Below, piece after piece: positions 1-7,602 of a stretch of DNA of 64,000 nucleotides. The notes beneath the pieces were generated by a model, which saw only the letters and a program-made list of their open reading frames with translations, had not been told where the DNA came from and did not search any database. The translations under genes and the position numbers were made by a program. The stretch's first letter is position 1, and each line of letters begins with the position of its first letter. This DNA is from Pseudomonas sp. GL-B-19 (GTDB taxonomy: Bacteria; Pseudomonadota; Gammaproteobacteria; Pseudomonadales; Pseudomonadaceae): contig NZ_JAHBDK010000013.1 in the NCBI RefSeq assembly GCF_019956415.1, forward strand, positions 62,001 through 126,000, in the 5' to 3' direction.

Positions 1-1
1 C

Positions 2-1855
2 AACAAAAATATTCATTGCTTCGTGACATCGTCCAAGCGCGAATATGAGTCTATTTGCCATGGGGACAGTTACAAATTTAGCGAACGGGAAATGGTACTG
101 ACTGGCCTACCGCGTCATGACCGACTGCGCTCTTTGCCAAGAAACTCAAGACCGAGCATACTAATTATGCCAACATGGCGCCATGACTTAGTCGGTCAAG
201 CATCTGACAATGGTTTCGAGCGTGAGAAACAGCCTGGGTTCGCTGAAAGTGAATACACAATCGCGTGGAAAGCGTTTTTGCATTCACCAAAATTGAAAGC
301 AATCGCCGAGGAACAAAACCTCGAAATCGTATTTTTCCCGCATGCTAACGTGCAACCATACCTAGATGACTTCGAGGTACCGTCGTACGTAAAATTAGGC
401 ACTCATAACCCCGGCATTTCCATGCAGCAGTACTTTGCAGATTGTGAAGTACTAGTGACAGACTATTCATCAGTAGCATTTGACGTAGCAGCACTGGATA
501 AAAAAGTTATCTACTTCCAGTTTGACCATGACGTTTTCTTTAATGGTAGTCACACTTATACTAAGGGTTACTATTCGTACGAATCTGACGGATTCGGGCC
601 TGTATGCAAAACTCTGGATAGCTCGCTCAATGCATTGGCGAAAGCTGCAAACAACACTCTTGACCATGCCTTATACCAACAACGACGTAATGATACATTC
701 GCATTCCACGACACCCTCAATTGTGAGAGGGTATACAAATCTATCGTGAGACTCGAGAGAAACACTGTCTCTGCCATTGATTTGTCTAGAGCGGTACGAC
801 GTACAGCCACTAAAGCCATGCAACACTCCAATTGGGATCTGGCGCTTCATGCATGGGAGCGACTAATCGATAACTCTCCACGTATGTTAAGCGACTCCGA
901 CGCCGCAGAATACTCGCGAACTCTCCGCGAGTTGCGTGAATATGAAAAATGCAACAAATGGCATGAAAAGCTAAAAGCTTTGGATATGTGGTCGGATCGA
1001 ATGAATGAAGAACAGATTGCAGTGGGCTTCGAATTGAACCCCACTGGAATCGCCATAGATACGTATGAATTATATACAAATAAATTCAAAGGTAAGAAAT
1101 TCTCCCCACAAGTAGTAGCTGCTGCTGCCAAACACTATCGAAAAATAGGAAATATTGCGCAAGCACTGGAGCAGTTTGAGCTTTCGACCGACATGCATCA
1201 CCCATCCATTCTTTCCGAGCGCGCGGAAATCGCTGAAAAACTGGACATGTGGAGTGAAGCAGAGAAGCTCTGGATGGAATTAAGAGAAATTTCTTATTCA
1301 GAAGATCTATCTTTTCGAGTAGTACGCGCACAATACAAACAAAATTTTTATGAAAAAGCACTCAAAGAGCTTAATACAATAAAAACGCCTGTAATGGATG
1401 AGAGTTCAAACATTATTGCTGGCGAAGTATTTTTCGTGAACTCCAAATGGAAAGAAGCTGATAAGTGCTGGACAGCAGCAGCTGACGCAGATGATTTTAC
1501 TTCTGACCATTGGCTGAAACTCGCCAGGGCTCGGCGAAGAAACAATCAAATTGCCGCAGCCACTGAAGCGTTCAAAAAAGCCCATAACGCGGTGGATGAG
1601 CGTACTCGCATTCAGGAAAAAGCCCTACTTAGTTTAGCTTCCGCTGAATGGGATGCCGCTATTCAACATCTGAATGAATTTATCGCTCGTAAAGATTTGA
1701 ATCCTAATCGAGATGCTACTGTAGACCTAGCATTAGCACTGCATCAGTCAGGTAATACCAAAGCTGCGAAAAAAACCTTAACTCAATATTGCCAGCAATT
1801 TGGGAATAGCCCCCGCACTGAAAAGGCCTGGGCAAAAATAAAACAACCAGTATAA
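2..1855 (+). CDS. CDP-glycerol glycerophosphotransferase-like protein with C-terminal TPR region (5' end cut by window)
   Basis: The frame is open from base 2, so the true start lies left of the window; the GTG at 23 is only the first in-window start codon. The first ~240 visible residues carry family features of PF04464 (TagF/TagB type): MPTWRHDL, a PHANVQPYL stretch, and the C-terminal signature TDYSSVAFDVAALDKKVIYF. Known members transfer glycerol- or ribitol-phosphate from CDP-activated donors, or are glycosyl transferases of that fold, at the cytoplasmic membrane. From about residue 260 onward the protein is helical with repeated A/E/W-rich units resembling TPRs, probably a partner-binding module. 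The stop at 1855 is followed by a strong terminator. Base composition is AT-rich, unlike the right half of the window. The family is a firm call; substrate is unknown. Confidence 0.8.
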   Translation, partial: NKNIHCFVTSSKREYESICHGDSYKFSEREMVLTGLPRHDRLRSLPRNSRPSILIMPTWRHDLVGQASDNGFEREKQPGFAESEYTIAWKAFLHSPKLKAIAEEQNLEIVFFPHANVQPYLDDFEVPSYVKLGTHNPGISMQQYFADCEVLVTDYSSVAFDVAALDKKVIYFQFDHDVFFNGSHTYTKGYYSYESDGFGPVCKTLDSSLNALAKAANNTLDHALYQQRRNDTFAFHDTLNCERVYKSIVRLERNTVSAIDLSRAVRRTATKAMQHSNWDLALHAWERLIDNSPRMLSDSDAAEYSRTLRELREYEKCNKWHEKLKALDMWSDRMNEEQIAVGFELNPTGIAIDTYELYTNKFKGKKFSPQVVAAAAKHYRKIGNIAQALEQFELSTDMHHPSILSERAEIAEKLDMWSEAEKLWMELREISYSEDLSFRVVRAQYKQNFYEKALKELNTIKTPVMDESSNIIAGEVFFVNSKWKEADKCWTAAADADDFTSDHWLKLARARRRNNQIAAATEAFKKAHNAVDERTRIQEKALLSLASAEWDAAIQHLNEFIARKDLNPNRDATVDLALALHQSGNTKAAKKTLTQYCQQFGNSPRTEKAWAKIKQPV

Positions 1856-1863
1856 TAATTAGT

Positions 1864-1890
1864 AAGCTCAGGAGTTTCTCCTGAGCTTTT
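1864..1890 (+). terminator. Rho-independent terminator
   Basis: Perfect 11-bp arms AAGCTCAGGAG / CTCCTGAGCTT around a TTT loop, followed by a short T run. It ends transcription of the glycerophosphotransferase-like gene just 10 bases before the ATG of the next gene, so the next gene may depend on partial read-through. Confidence 0.85.
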
Positions 1891-1900
1891 TGGATCCAAA

Positions 1901-3169
1901 ATGAATGAACTAGAGTTCAAGTACAATAACACATTATTAAAATACAAATTTAAAGCTAGAAAGCATGATACGCGACATTTGATTGTAATTTTTTCAGGTT
2001 TCGGTGCAAACTCGGAATTTACTTATGATTTCGAAAATTCGCTTCAAACTTGCCCAGCTAATATATTGTGGATAAAAGACGATTTTGGAGGGCACTGCTC
2101 GTATTACATTCTTCAAGACAATGATTTTACTCCCGAAGTGGCTGTTCAAAAGCTTATTCAGAACACACTTAATTCCCTAGGACTTCAGAAGGAAGAATGC
2201 ACACTTGCAGGCTTCTCCAAAGGCGGCAGCGCCGCTCTATATCACGGCCTTAAATACAACTTCAAAAACATAGTATCTACTGTCCCCCAAATGAACATAG
2301 CAACTTATGTCTCCAACCACTGGGAGCAGACAGCTCAAAACATGCTGGGGGTCAGCTATACTGAAAAAAATAGTAAAATAGACGATCTATTGCCATCACT
2401 TTTAAAATCCGATAACAACCTAAATAGAAACATATACTTACTAACGTCAGAGGCAGACATACAATACGAAACAGAAATCAAACCATTCAAAGGTGATTTC
2501 TTAAAGTATAGTAATTTCAATTTTTTCTTAAGCCGATCTGTACTAGTTCGCACCCACAATCAAGTAACAAGCCACCACACGTCACTTTTATTATCAATTT
2601 TTTATGCCCTAAGCAATAATGTAGCACCTCGCTACGGCTATACCATCCTGCGTGGCGACGACATTGATGAAAATAAAAAAACTGAAATTGGCAAACCAAT
2701 AGTTCAACTCAACAAGATAGAAGTCAATAACGACAAAATTTTTATCGATGGTATCGGAATTTTAAAACACATTCCCTGCGACCAATGGGGTGACGTAAAA
2801 TTTCAACTGCAATTAACGGACACCAAATCATCCCATACCGTCTTTATAGATTTGGCGAAGGATAATAGACCTTTTCTGTCGCGAGAGTTTTATTCTGAAT
2901 CTTTCACCAGTTACGACAAAGCTTGGTTCTGCACACTAAAACATGCAGGCATTGATACCAAACCCATCCCCGTAGGCGAGTATCAGTGCTCACTTCGAAT
3001 AGTAATGAGTGGGTATGATTGCACAGCCCCACTCACCTCCCAAACATCTAAATCATCAAAAAACCATAATCATACCATTCTAACTCTCACTTCCACTGAT
3101 GGTACATTCATAAATATCAATCGCAAAGAAACCGCGCTTAACGCTCTTCATGATGAGGAATTATCGTAA
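1901..3169 (+). CDS. XcbB/CpsF-like capsule protein with alpha/beta-hydrolase fold (paralog 1)
   Basis: A 422-residue protein. Residues 24-110 look like an alpha/beta hydrolase: strand HLIVIFSGFG, then the nucleophile elbow GFSKGG with Ser106. After about residue 270 there is a second conserved domain containing AKDNRPFLSREF and WFCTLKHAG. The elbow and surroundings resemble the XcbB/CpsF capsule-biosynthesis family, whose biochemical role is not settled; a transferase or deacylase acting on the polymer is possible. It is a clear paralog of the gene at 5237. The last residues and the TAA stop come from the IS66 left end, which begins at 3166, so the original C-terminus may have been a little different. 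The start is the first ATG after the terminator. AT-rich, likely imported. Confidence 0.6.
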   Translation: MNELEFKYNNTLLKYKFKARKHDTRHLIVIFSGFGANSEFTYDFENSLQTCPANILWIKDDFGGHCSYYILQDNDFTPEVAVQKLIQNTLNSLGLQKEECTLAGFSKGGSAALYHGLKYNFKNIVSTVPQMNIATYVSNHWEQTAQNMLGVSYTEKNSKIDDLLPSLLKSDNNLNRNIYLLTSEADIQYETEIKPFKGDFLKYSNFNFFLSRSVLVRTHNQVTSHHTSLLLSIFYALSNNVAPRYGYTILRGDDIDENKKTEIGKPIVQLNKIEVNNDKIFIDGIGILKHIPCDQWGDVKFQLQLTDTKSSHTVFIDLAKDNRPFLSREFYSESFTSYDKAWFCTLKHAGIDTKPIPVGEYQCSLRIVMSGYDCTAPLTSQTSKSSKNHNHTILTLTSTDGTFININRKETALNALHDEELS

Positions 3170-3640
3170 GCGCTCCATAAACCCACATTCAAAGCTGCAA
3201 TTTGATGCTGGATGCTGTGCTCCCGATATTTTTCTGGAGCCAGCCCGTCATGATGCGTCCCGACGCAAAAGTCGAAAAAGTCTACCTCTACCCCAAGCCC
3301 GTAGACTTTCGAAAATCCATTGATGGCTTTGCCGCTCTGGTCGAACTGGACATCAAGGTCGCGGTATTCGACCCGGTGCTTTTCGTGTTCCTCAACAAAC
3401 CTCGCAACCGGGTGAAAATTTTGTACTGGGAGCGCAACGGCTTTTGCCTTTAGCTCAAACGCCTCGAGTCTGACATCAACGACTTCGGCGACGAACAACG
3501 TACCGAAACTCGCCAGCAGAAGAGCCTGCCGATCCTTGCGCAATTGCATGGATGGCTGGAGAAAACTCAACCGCACGTTACGGCACAAAATGCACTGGGT
3601 AAGGCTGTTGGCTACCTGGCCAGCAACTGGAACAAACTCG
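3166..3640 (+). mobile_element. IS66-family remnant 1 (tnpB'-tnpC' deletion derivative)
   Basis: It starts with the IS66 left end GTAAGCGCTCCATAAACC. A tnpB reading frame (from ATG 3250; MMRPDAKVEKVYLYPKPVDF) ends at an in-frame TAG (3451). Soon after, the sequence jumps to a middle part of tnpC ([11 protein letters not shown], then ALGKAVGYLASNWNKL). So an internal deletion fused tnpB to tnpC. The tnpC part is itself cut where the next fragment begins at 3641. Non-functional. Confidence 0.85.
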
Positions 3641-3686
3641 GTATGCGATCCATAAACCCCACCTACCGTATGGCCGTGGTATGAAG

Positions 3687-3947
3687 TCAGATATCCGAGT
3701 CGGACACATGCTCCACTTGAGTTCTTACCCCAAACAACTGGTCGGCTATCTGCCGACCTCGCTCCAACCCTTCAGCCGTCAACCAAATCGATTTGTTCTT
3801 GTTCACCGGATTACTGATGAAACCATGTTCATGTAATCGGTTCATGGTCTCGAAGTCGAACCCTTTCCAAGCATTGCCGTTATCAAAGCTGAAGGTTGCC
3901 AACAGGGCAAGCACGGCTTCTTCAATCAGTTTATCGTCGTATTCCAT
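3687..3947 (-). CDS. DUF6429 family protein, IS66 passenger gene
   Basis: An 86-residue protein starting MEYDDKLIEEAVLALLA, with GKGFDFE-like and ISNPVNKNKSIWLTAEGLERG segments that I recognise as the DUF6429 family. I chose ATG at 3947 because GGAG lies 8 bases upstream on the minus strand; a longer frame to 3980 exists. It sits between the tnpC 3' end and the terminal repeat of an IS66 element, the position of a passenger gene. The C-terminal half could form a small winged-helix-like fold (inference). Its function is unknown. The reading frame appears intact although the host element is destroyed. Confidence 0.65.
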   Translation of the reverse strand: MEYDDKLIEEAVLALLATFSFDNGNAWKGFDFETMNRLHEHGFISNPVNKNKSIWLTAEGLERGRQIADQLFGVRTQVEHVSDSDI

Positions 3948-4095
3948 GATCGTTGCTCCGTTCGTACTCTTTAAGCTCACCGTAAACCCCGCCAGCCATC
4001 AAGATAAATAGCGCGTTTAACTACGCGATACCGGCGAGCAGTTCCAGGGCAGTAACGCTTCGTAATCCTCAACCGAAGAAGCCGTCGGCAGGCGC

Positions 4096-4124
4096 TCAAG
4101 TGCGTGGCACAGCCACGCACTTGA
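4096..4124. repeat. Palindrome at the inverted IS66 junction
   Basis: Thirteen-base arms TCAAGTGCGTGGC / GCCACGCACTTGA around ACA; pairing continues past one mismatch. Each arm is the same tnpC codon stretch (A-T/R-H-A-L-E), so the palindrome marks the exact point where two tnpC copies were joined. Confidence 0.85.
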
Positions 4125-4247
4125 ACGGTTGCCGCAAGCCGCCGCAGTAGAAGACTTCGAAGCCTTGCTGCCGTGGAACTGCACGCCGCAAATACCAAGA
4201 TAGCTATACGCCCCACCTTTAAAATGTGGGGTTCATGGATCGCATAC

Positions 4248-4543
4248 GCTTGAGCCAAAGGCAAAAGCCGTTGCGCTCCCAATAGAGGATTTTCACTCGG
4301 TTACGCTGGCGATTCAGAAAGACAAAAAGCACGGGGTCGAACACGGCGACTTTAATATCAAGCTCGACCAAGGCGGCTAGGCCGCCAATGGATTTTCGGA
4401 AGTCCACAGGCTTGGAGTAGAGGTAGATTTTCTCGACTTTGGCGTCGGGTCGCATCATGACAGGCTGGCTCCTGAGAGAATTCGGGAGCACAGCATCGGA
4501 GATCAGATGGCTGCTTTGAATGTGGGGTTCAAGGATCCCTTAC
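4248..4543 (-). mobile_element. IS66-family remnant 3 (tnpB 5' part, inverted)
   Basis: On the minus strand the left end GTAAGGGATCCTTGAACC (outer edge 4543) is followed by a tnpB start (MMRPDAKVEKIYLYSKPVDF). The frame runs to about 4248, where it is cut by the right end of the neighbouring fragment. The insertion edge at 4543 truncates the phage endolysin gene and supplies its stop codon. Confidence 0.8.
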
Positions 4544-4980
4544 AACAGTTCAGACTTGCTCAGCAGGTCCAGACTCAGGGCTGAGCCGCACGCTTGATAG
4601 TTGACCCAGCCGGCGACCTGGATCAGCCCCCTGCCCCGGTACCGCCAGCCGTCTCCCGTCACTGCTGGCCCGTTGCCCAGGCGCGAGGCGTAGACAATAT
4701 TCGCGATCTGATCGGGCTTGCGGGCGACACTGGTTGCCGTCAGCAGGTTGAACCGCTTCGGCCAGGTCCGTATTAAGCCCTCGGCGCTGTAGTTCAGGTT
4801 TTCGACCAGCGTGCGCAGTTGGCCGGACTCATGCCCGACTTGCGCCAGGAGCGCGGCGATCCGCAGCCGACCTTCAATCTTGAAGCGCGCCATCGCGTCA
4901 TTTAGCGCGGACAAAAAAACGGCGGCAACTGGTCCGGCGTTCGGGAGGATCTGCAGCAATTGCTGCTGGGTGATCGGCAT
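4540..4980 (-). pseudogene. Phage GH19 (chitinase-type) endolysin, C-terminally truncated by IS66
   Basis: The start MPITQQQLLQILPNAGPVAA and the run LLAQVGHESGQL (catalytic Glu in HES), NYSAEGL, RYRGRGLIQVAGWVNY are typical of phage/pyocin glycoside-hydrolase family 19 lysozymes, which cut peptidoglycan. The ATG at 4980 has GGAG upstream. The frame reaches SLDLLSKSELL and then reads into the IS66 end, whose first bases give the TAA, so roughly the last quarter of the domain is missing. It is a prophage or tailocin remnant and probably inactive. Confidence 0.8.
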
Positions 4981-4995
4981 CACTTTTCTCCAAGG

Positions 4996-5020
4996 GAAAA
5001 AAGCCCGCTTTTGGCGGGCT
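4996..5020 (-). terminator. Rho-independent terminator upstream of the endolysin remnant
   Basis: On the minus strand: AGCCCGC-CAAAA-GCGGGCT followed by TTTTTT. It ends whatever gene once preceded the endolysin (now replaced by the capsule paralog) and lies directly before the endolysin ribosome-binding site. Confidence 0.75.
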
Positions 5021-5236
5021 GGACCGTAAACAGTTTTAGGGGATGAATTGTTGGCACCTGACCAACGGTGGAGTGACAGATGGATCGAGACTCCAGTTGG
5101 GCGCCTTACGCAAGAGGCGTGAGTTTCCTGAGATTTGGTTTTACGTGTATCGTTCAGCCCGCACGGACTGTCCGAGCACAATCGATCACATACAAAACAC
5201 TTTAAAATCCCTACAAGCTGGAAGCACTGAGTCGAC

Positions 5237-6472
5237 ATGATTGAGAAAAAGGCTGTTATTGGTGGTGTAGAAATCTCATACATGAGAAAACCCGCAAGGT
5301 ACGATACCAAGCATCTGGTTATTGTTTTTTCGGGCTTCAGCGGAAATGGAAAACCGGCATACAACTACCACAACACCCTCTCAGATTGCCCTGCCGAGGT
5401 AGTATGGATACAGGATTATTTTTTTGGCGGAGAGAGCTATTACCTTTGCGCCAAAGGACAGTTCAATATTGAGCCAATCGTTTATGGATTTATTTCAAGC
5501 ATCCTACAAGAGCTTAAATTAGAGGCAACTGACTGCACCGTGCTCGGAAGCTCGAAAGGCGGCAGCGCCGCAATGTACTATGGATTCAAGTACAATTTTG
5601 GAACTATCATCGCCTCTGTACCTCAATTCCACATAGGTTCGTACGTGGAACAAGATTGGCCTTACGCACTCAAACACATGACAGACGGTTTGTCAGAAAG
5701 CGGAATTCGCGACATACAGGGCAAACTCGACTACATGATAGCGGAGGCAATTAAAGACTCCCACCCCCAAAAAAACGTATACCTAATATCATCTTTGGCT
5801 GACGTACAGTACGAAACAGAAATCGCCAACAACGTCAAGCAGCTAAGGAAGTTCGAAAATTTCAATTTGATCATGGCAAACTCGCAAATGATCAAGCAAC
5901 ACAACCAAGTCAGTAGACATACTATCGCAACGACAATGTCCATTGTTAACCTTTCAGCAATGGGCATGAGCCCGCGATTTTCAGATGAAGAACTTAAATT
6001 CCGAGTGCTTTCACCACCAGAAAAACCTAGCTTTAGACCATACGTAAAGCTAAAAAAATTCAAAACAAATGAAGGCAAGTACTATCCAGAAGGAATTTCA
6101 GTAATTCGCGGAGTTTCATGCGAAAATTATTCCGACATAAACATGAAACTAGTCCTTAAAAACAACGAACAAAAATTATCAATAGGCATCGCAAAGGACA
6201 ATAAACCGGACTTATCAAGAGAGCTATTTGATGGCGATTTAGTTAATTATGATAAAGGCTGGTTTTGCACACTTAAGCATGCGGGGCTTCCCATAGATGA
6301 ACTTCCACTGGGGGAATGGTCGGCCCACATTGAGGTTTTATCAAAAGGCTATGTCCGACAGGCACCACTTACATCAGATAAAGAATTTTTATCTACAGGG
6401 GAAGGAAACATCAAACGAATGGTATTCCGTGCCAACGCTAAAGAATCTAGCTTCATTATTACCCCTATCTAG
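5237..6472 (+). CDS. XcbB/CpsF-like capsule protein with alpha/beta-hydrolase fold (paralog 2)
   Basis: A 411-residue protein that aligns along its whole length with the product at 1901: HLVIVFSGFSGN, nucleophile elbow GSSKGGSAAMYYGFKYNF (Ser106 at the same position), YETEI, HNQVSRH, AKDNKPDLSREL and YDKGWFCTLKHAG. The divergence is too large for a recent local duplication, so the two may act on different substrates or may have been acquired separately. Start ATG 5237. It is oriented opposite to phage remnants on both sides, as if inserted into a phage tail-lysis region. AT-rich. The family call is moderate; biochemical activity is unknown. Confidence 0.6.
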   Translation: MIEKKAVIGGVEISYMRKPARYDTKHLVIVFSGFSGNGKPAYNYHNTLSDCPAEVVWIQDYFFGGESYYLCAKGQFNIEPIVYGFISSILQELKLEATDCTVLGSSKGGSAAMYYGFKYNFGTIIASVPQFHIGSYVEQDWPYALKHMTDGLSESGIRDIQGKLDYMIAEAIKDSHPQKNVYLISSLADVQYETEIANNVKQLRKFENFNLIMANSQMIKQHNQVSRHTIATTMSIVNLSAMGMSPRFSDEELKFRVLSPPEKPSFRPYVKLKKFKTNEGKYYPEGISVIRGVSCENYSDINMKLVLKNNEQKLSIGIAKDNKPDLSRELFDGDLVNYDKGWFCTLKHAGLPIDELPLGEWSAHIEVLSKGYVRQAPLTSDKEFLSTGEGNIKRMVFRANAKESSFIITPI

Positions 6473-6493
6473 TTAGAGCTAGTCAACCGCAAT

Positions 6494-6528
6494 CAGCGTA
6501 AGCAGTTTACTCCTTACTGCTTACGCTG
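6494..6528. terminator. Stem-loop after paralog 2
   Basis: Thirteen-base arms CAGCGTAAGCAGT / ACTGCTTACGCTG with a 9-base loop, 22 bases after the stop. No good T run follows, so it may be a weak terminator or an mRNA 3' stabilising hairpin. Confidence 0.6.
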
Positions 6529-6580
6529 CCTTGCTGCAACAGCCTTTTTGCTGCCCCTATCCGAAGCGTTCCCGCACCTT

Positions 6581-6991
6581 TTAAACAGTGATCCCGAGTC
6601 GGGCCATTCGTTTGCGCATCACCGCTGCCACCTCATTGATCTCCGAATCCGTCAGATAGGCGGAATAGATAGCTGCGGCGGATATATCCGATTCGCCGTT
6701 GTAATCGATGGTCGTACTACCGACTCGAAAGAACGTATCAGCCAGTGGACGCAGAGTCGTATCGGTGCCTTCTATGCTGATGCCGTTGGTAATGTCGAAG
6801 ATCTTGGACTTTGCACCGGTCTTAGTCCGCATGCAGAGGAGGCGCCATGAGGTATGTGCGCCGCTCACGATATTGATCAATTCAAGGATGTAGGCATTGG
6901 CAGCGGAACGAGCTGCGCCAGCTGACACTACTTGGTTGGCACGTAGAAGGATGCTCGTACCACCTGATAACCCAGGAATAGACGGCGTCAC
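6581..6991 (-). CDS. Phage-like protein with lectin/LamG-type C-terminus
   Basis: I place the start at GTG 6991 because this GTGA overlaps the stop of the upstream partial gene, as in phage tail modules; a GTG at 7015 in the same frame is an alternative. The 136-residue product has the beta-rich pattern of a concanavalin/LamG-like domain, ending FRVGSTTIDYNGESDISAAA and DSEINEVAAVMRKRMARLG, the usual C-terminal helix of such phage structural proteins. It is probably a tail-associated remnant. The exact family is not identified. Confidence 0.45.
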   Translation of the reverse strand: MTPSIPGLSGGTSILLRANQVVSAGAARSAANAYILELINIVSGAHTSWRLLCMRTKTGAKSKIFDITNGISIEGTDTTLRPLADTFFRVGSTTIDYNGESDISAAAIYSAYLTDSEINEVAAVMRKRMARLGITV

Positions 6992-7138
6992 CGAGTTACC
7001 GCGATGTGAGGACACTGGAGCAGGCGCTTCTTCGCATCGGCCAGTTGCTCGCCGAGCGTGCTATCCCTGCCCACATCAAGGGTTACATCAAGCGCGCCCA
7101 GTGCGGCGCTCTTGATCCCCAGCCAGGCGCGCTCGATC
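6988..7138 (-). pseudogene. 3' fragment of a phage-like gene cut by IS66
   Basis: The minus-strand frame reads ERAWLGIKSAALGALDVTL and continues to DAKKRLLQCPHIAVTR-stop at 6988. Its 5' part is removed by the IS66 left end at 7139. The GTGA overlap with the next minus-strand gene argues that this is a real gene end. I do not recognise the family. Confidence 0.4.
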
Positions 7139-7224
7139 GTAAGCGCTCCATGAACTACACATTCAAAGGGTTCCCCTGACGTCGGATGCTGTGCTCCCGT
7201 TTTTTCTCTGAAGCCAGCCCCGCC

Positions 7225-7584
7225 ATGATGAGACCCGACGCCAAAGTCGAAAAAGTCTATCTCTATCCCAAGCCCGTGGACTTTCGAAAATCCATTGATG
7301 GCCTCGCCGCTCTGGTCGAGCTGGACATCAAAGTGGCGGTGTTCGACCCTGTGCTTTTCGTCTTTCTCAACAAGCCACGCAACCGGGTGAAGATCTTGTA
7401 CTGGGAGCGCAACGGTTTCTGCCTTTGGCTCAAGCGCCTTGAGTCGGAGCGCTTTAAAACATCACCCGATGTCAGCGATGAGGCGATCGTGCTGACGGTT
7501 CAGGAACTCAACTGGTTACTCGACGGTTTTGATCTTTGGCGCAACCGCCCTCACCAGGTTTTGACCCCACGCTACGTAGCGTGA
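7225..7584 (+). CDS. tnpB: IS66 accessory protein TnpB
   Basis: A 119-residue protein, the usual size for IS66 Orf2/TnpB (PF05717), starting MMRPDAKVEKVYLYPKPVDF and containing RKSIDGLAALVE and NRVKILYWERNGFCLWLKRLE. Start ATG 7225 matches the start seen in the two broken copies. TnpB is needed for IS66 transposition but its biochemical role is not settled. It ends 18 bases before tnpC. This is the only full-length tnpB in the window. Confidence 0.9.
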   Translation: MMRPDAKVEKVYLYPKPVDFRKSIDGLAALVELDIKVAVFDPVLFVFLNKPRNRVKILYWERNGFCLWLKRLESERFKTSPDVSDEAIVLTVQELNWLLDGFDLWRNRPHQVLTPRYVA

Positions 7585-7602
7585 GCCGGTATAATCCGGG
7601 CC

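Larger units (their letters stand above)
3641..4247. mobile_element. Fold-back IS66 fragment: two tnpC 3' ends joined in inverted orientation
   Basis: Both outer edges are IS66 right ends: GTATGCGATCCATAAACC at 3641 and its inverse GGTTCATGGATCGCATAC ending at 4247. Between them, 4024-4110 encodes the TnpC C-terminus on the minus strand ([13 protein letters not shown]). Positions 4110-4200 encode another copy on the plus strand ([19 protein letters not shown]). They meet in a near-perfect palindrome. The left copy carries a DUF6429 gene between tnpC and the terminal repeat; the right copy does not, so two different IS66 elements recombined or nested here. Confidence 0.8.

Noticed and set aside
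4811..5240. Small + strand frames around the phage endolysin remnant
   Set aside because: They are antisense to the endolysin or lack start signals; the minus-strand product is clearly the real one.
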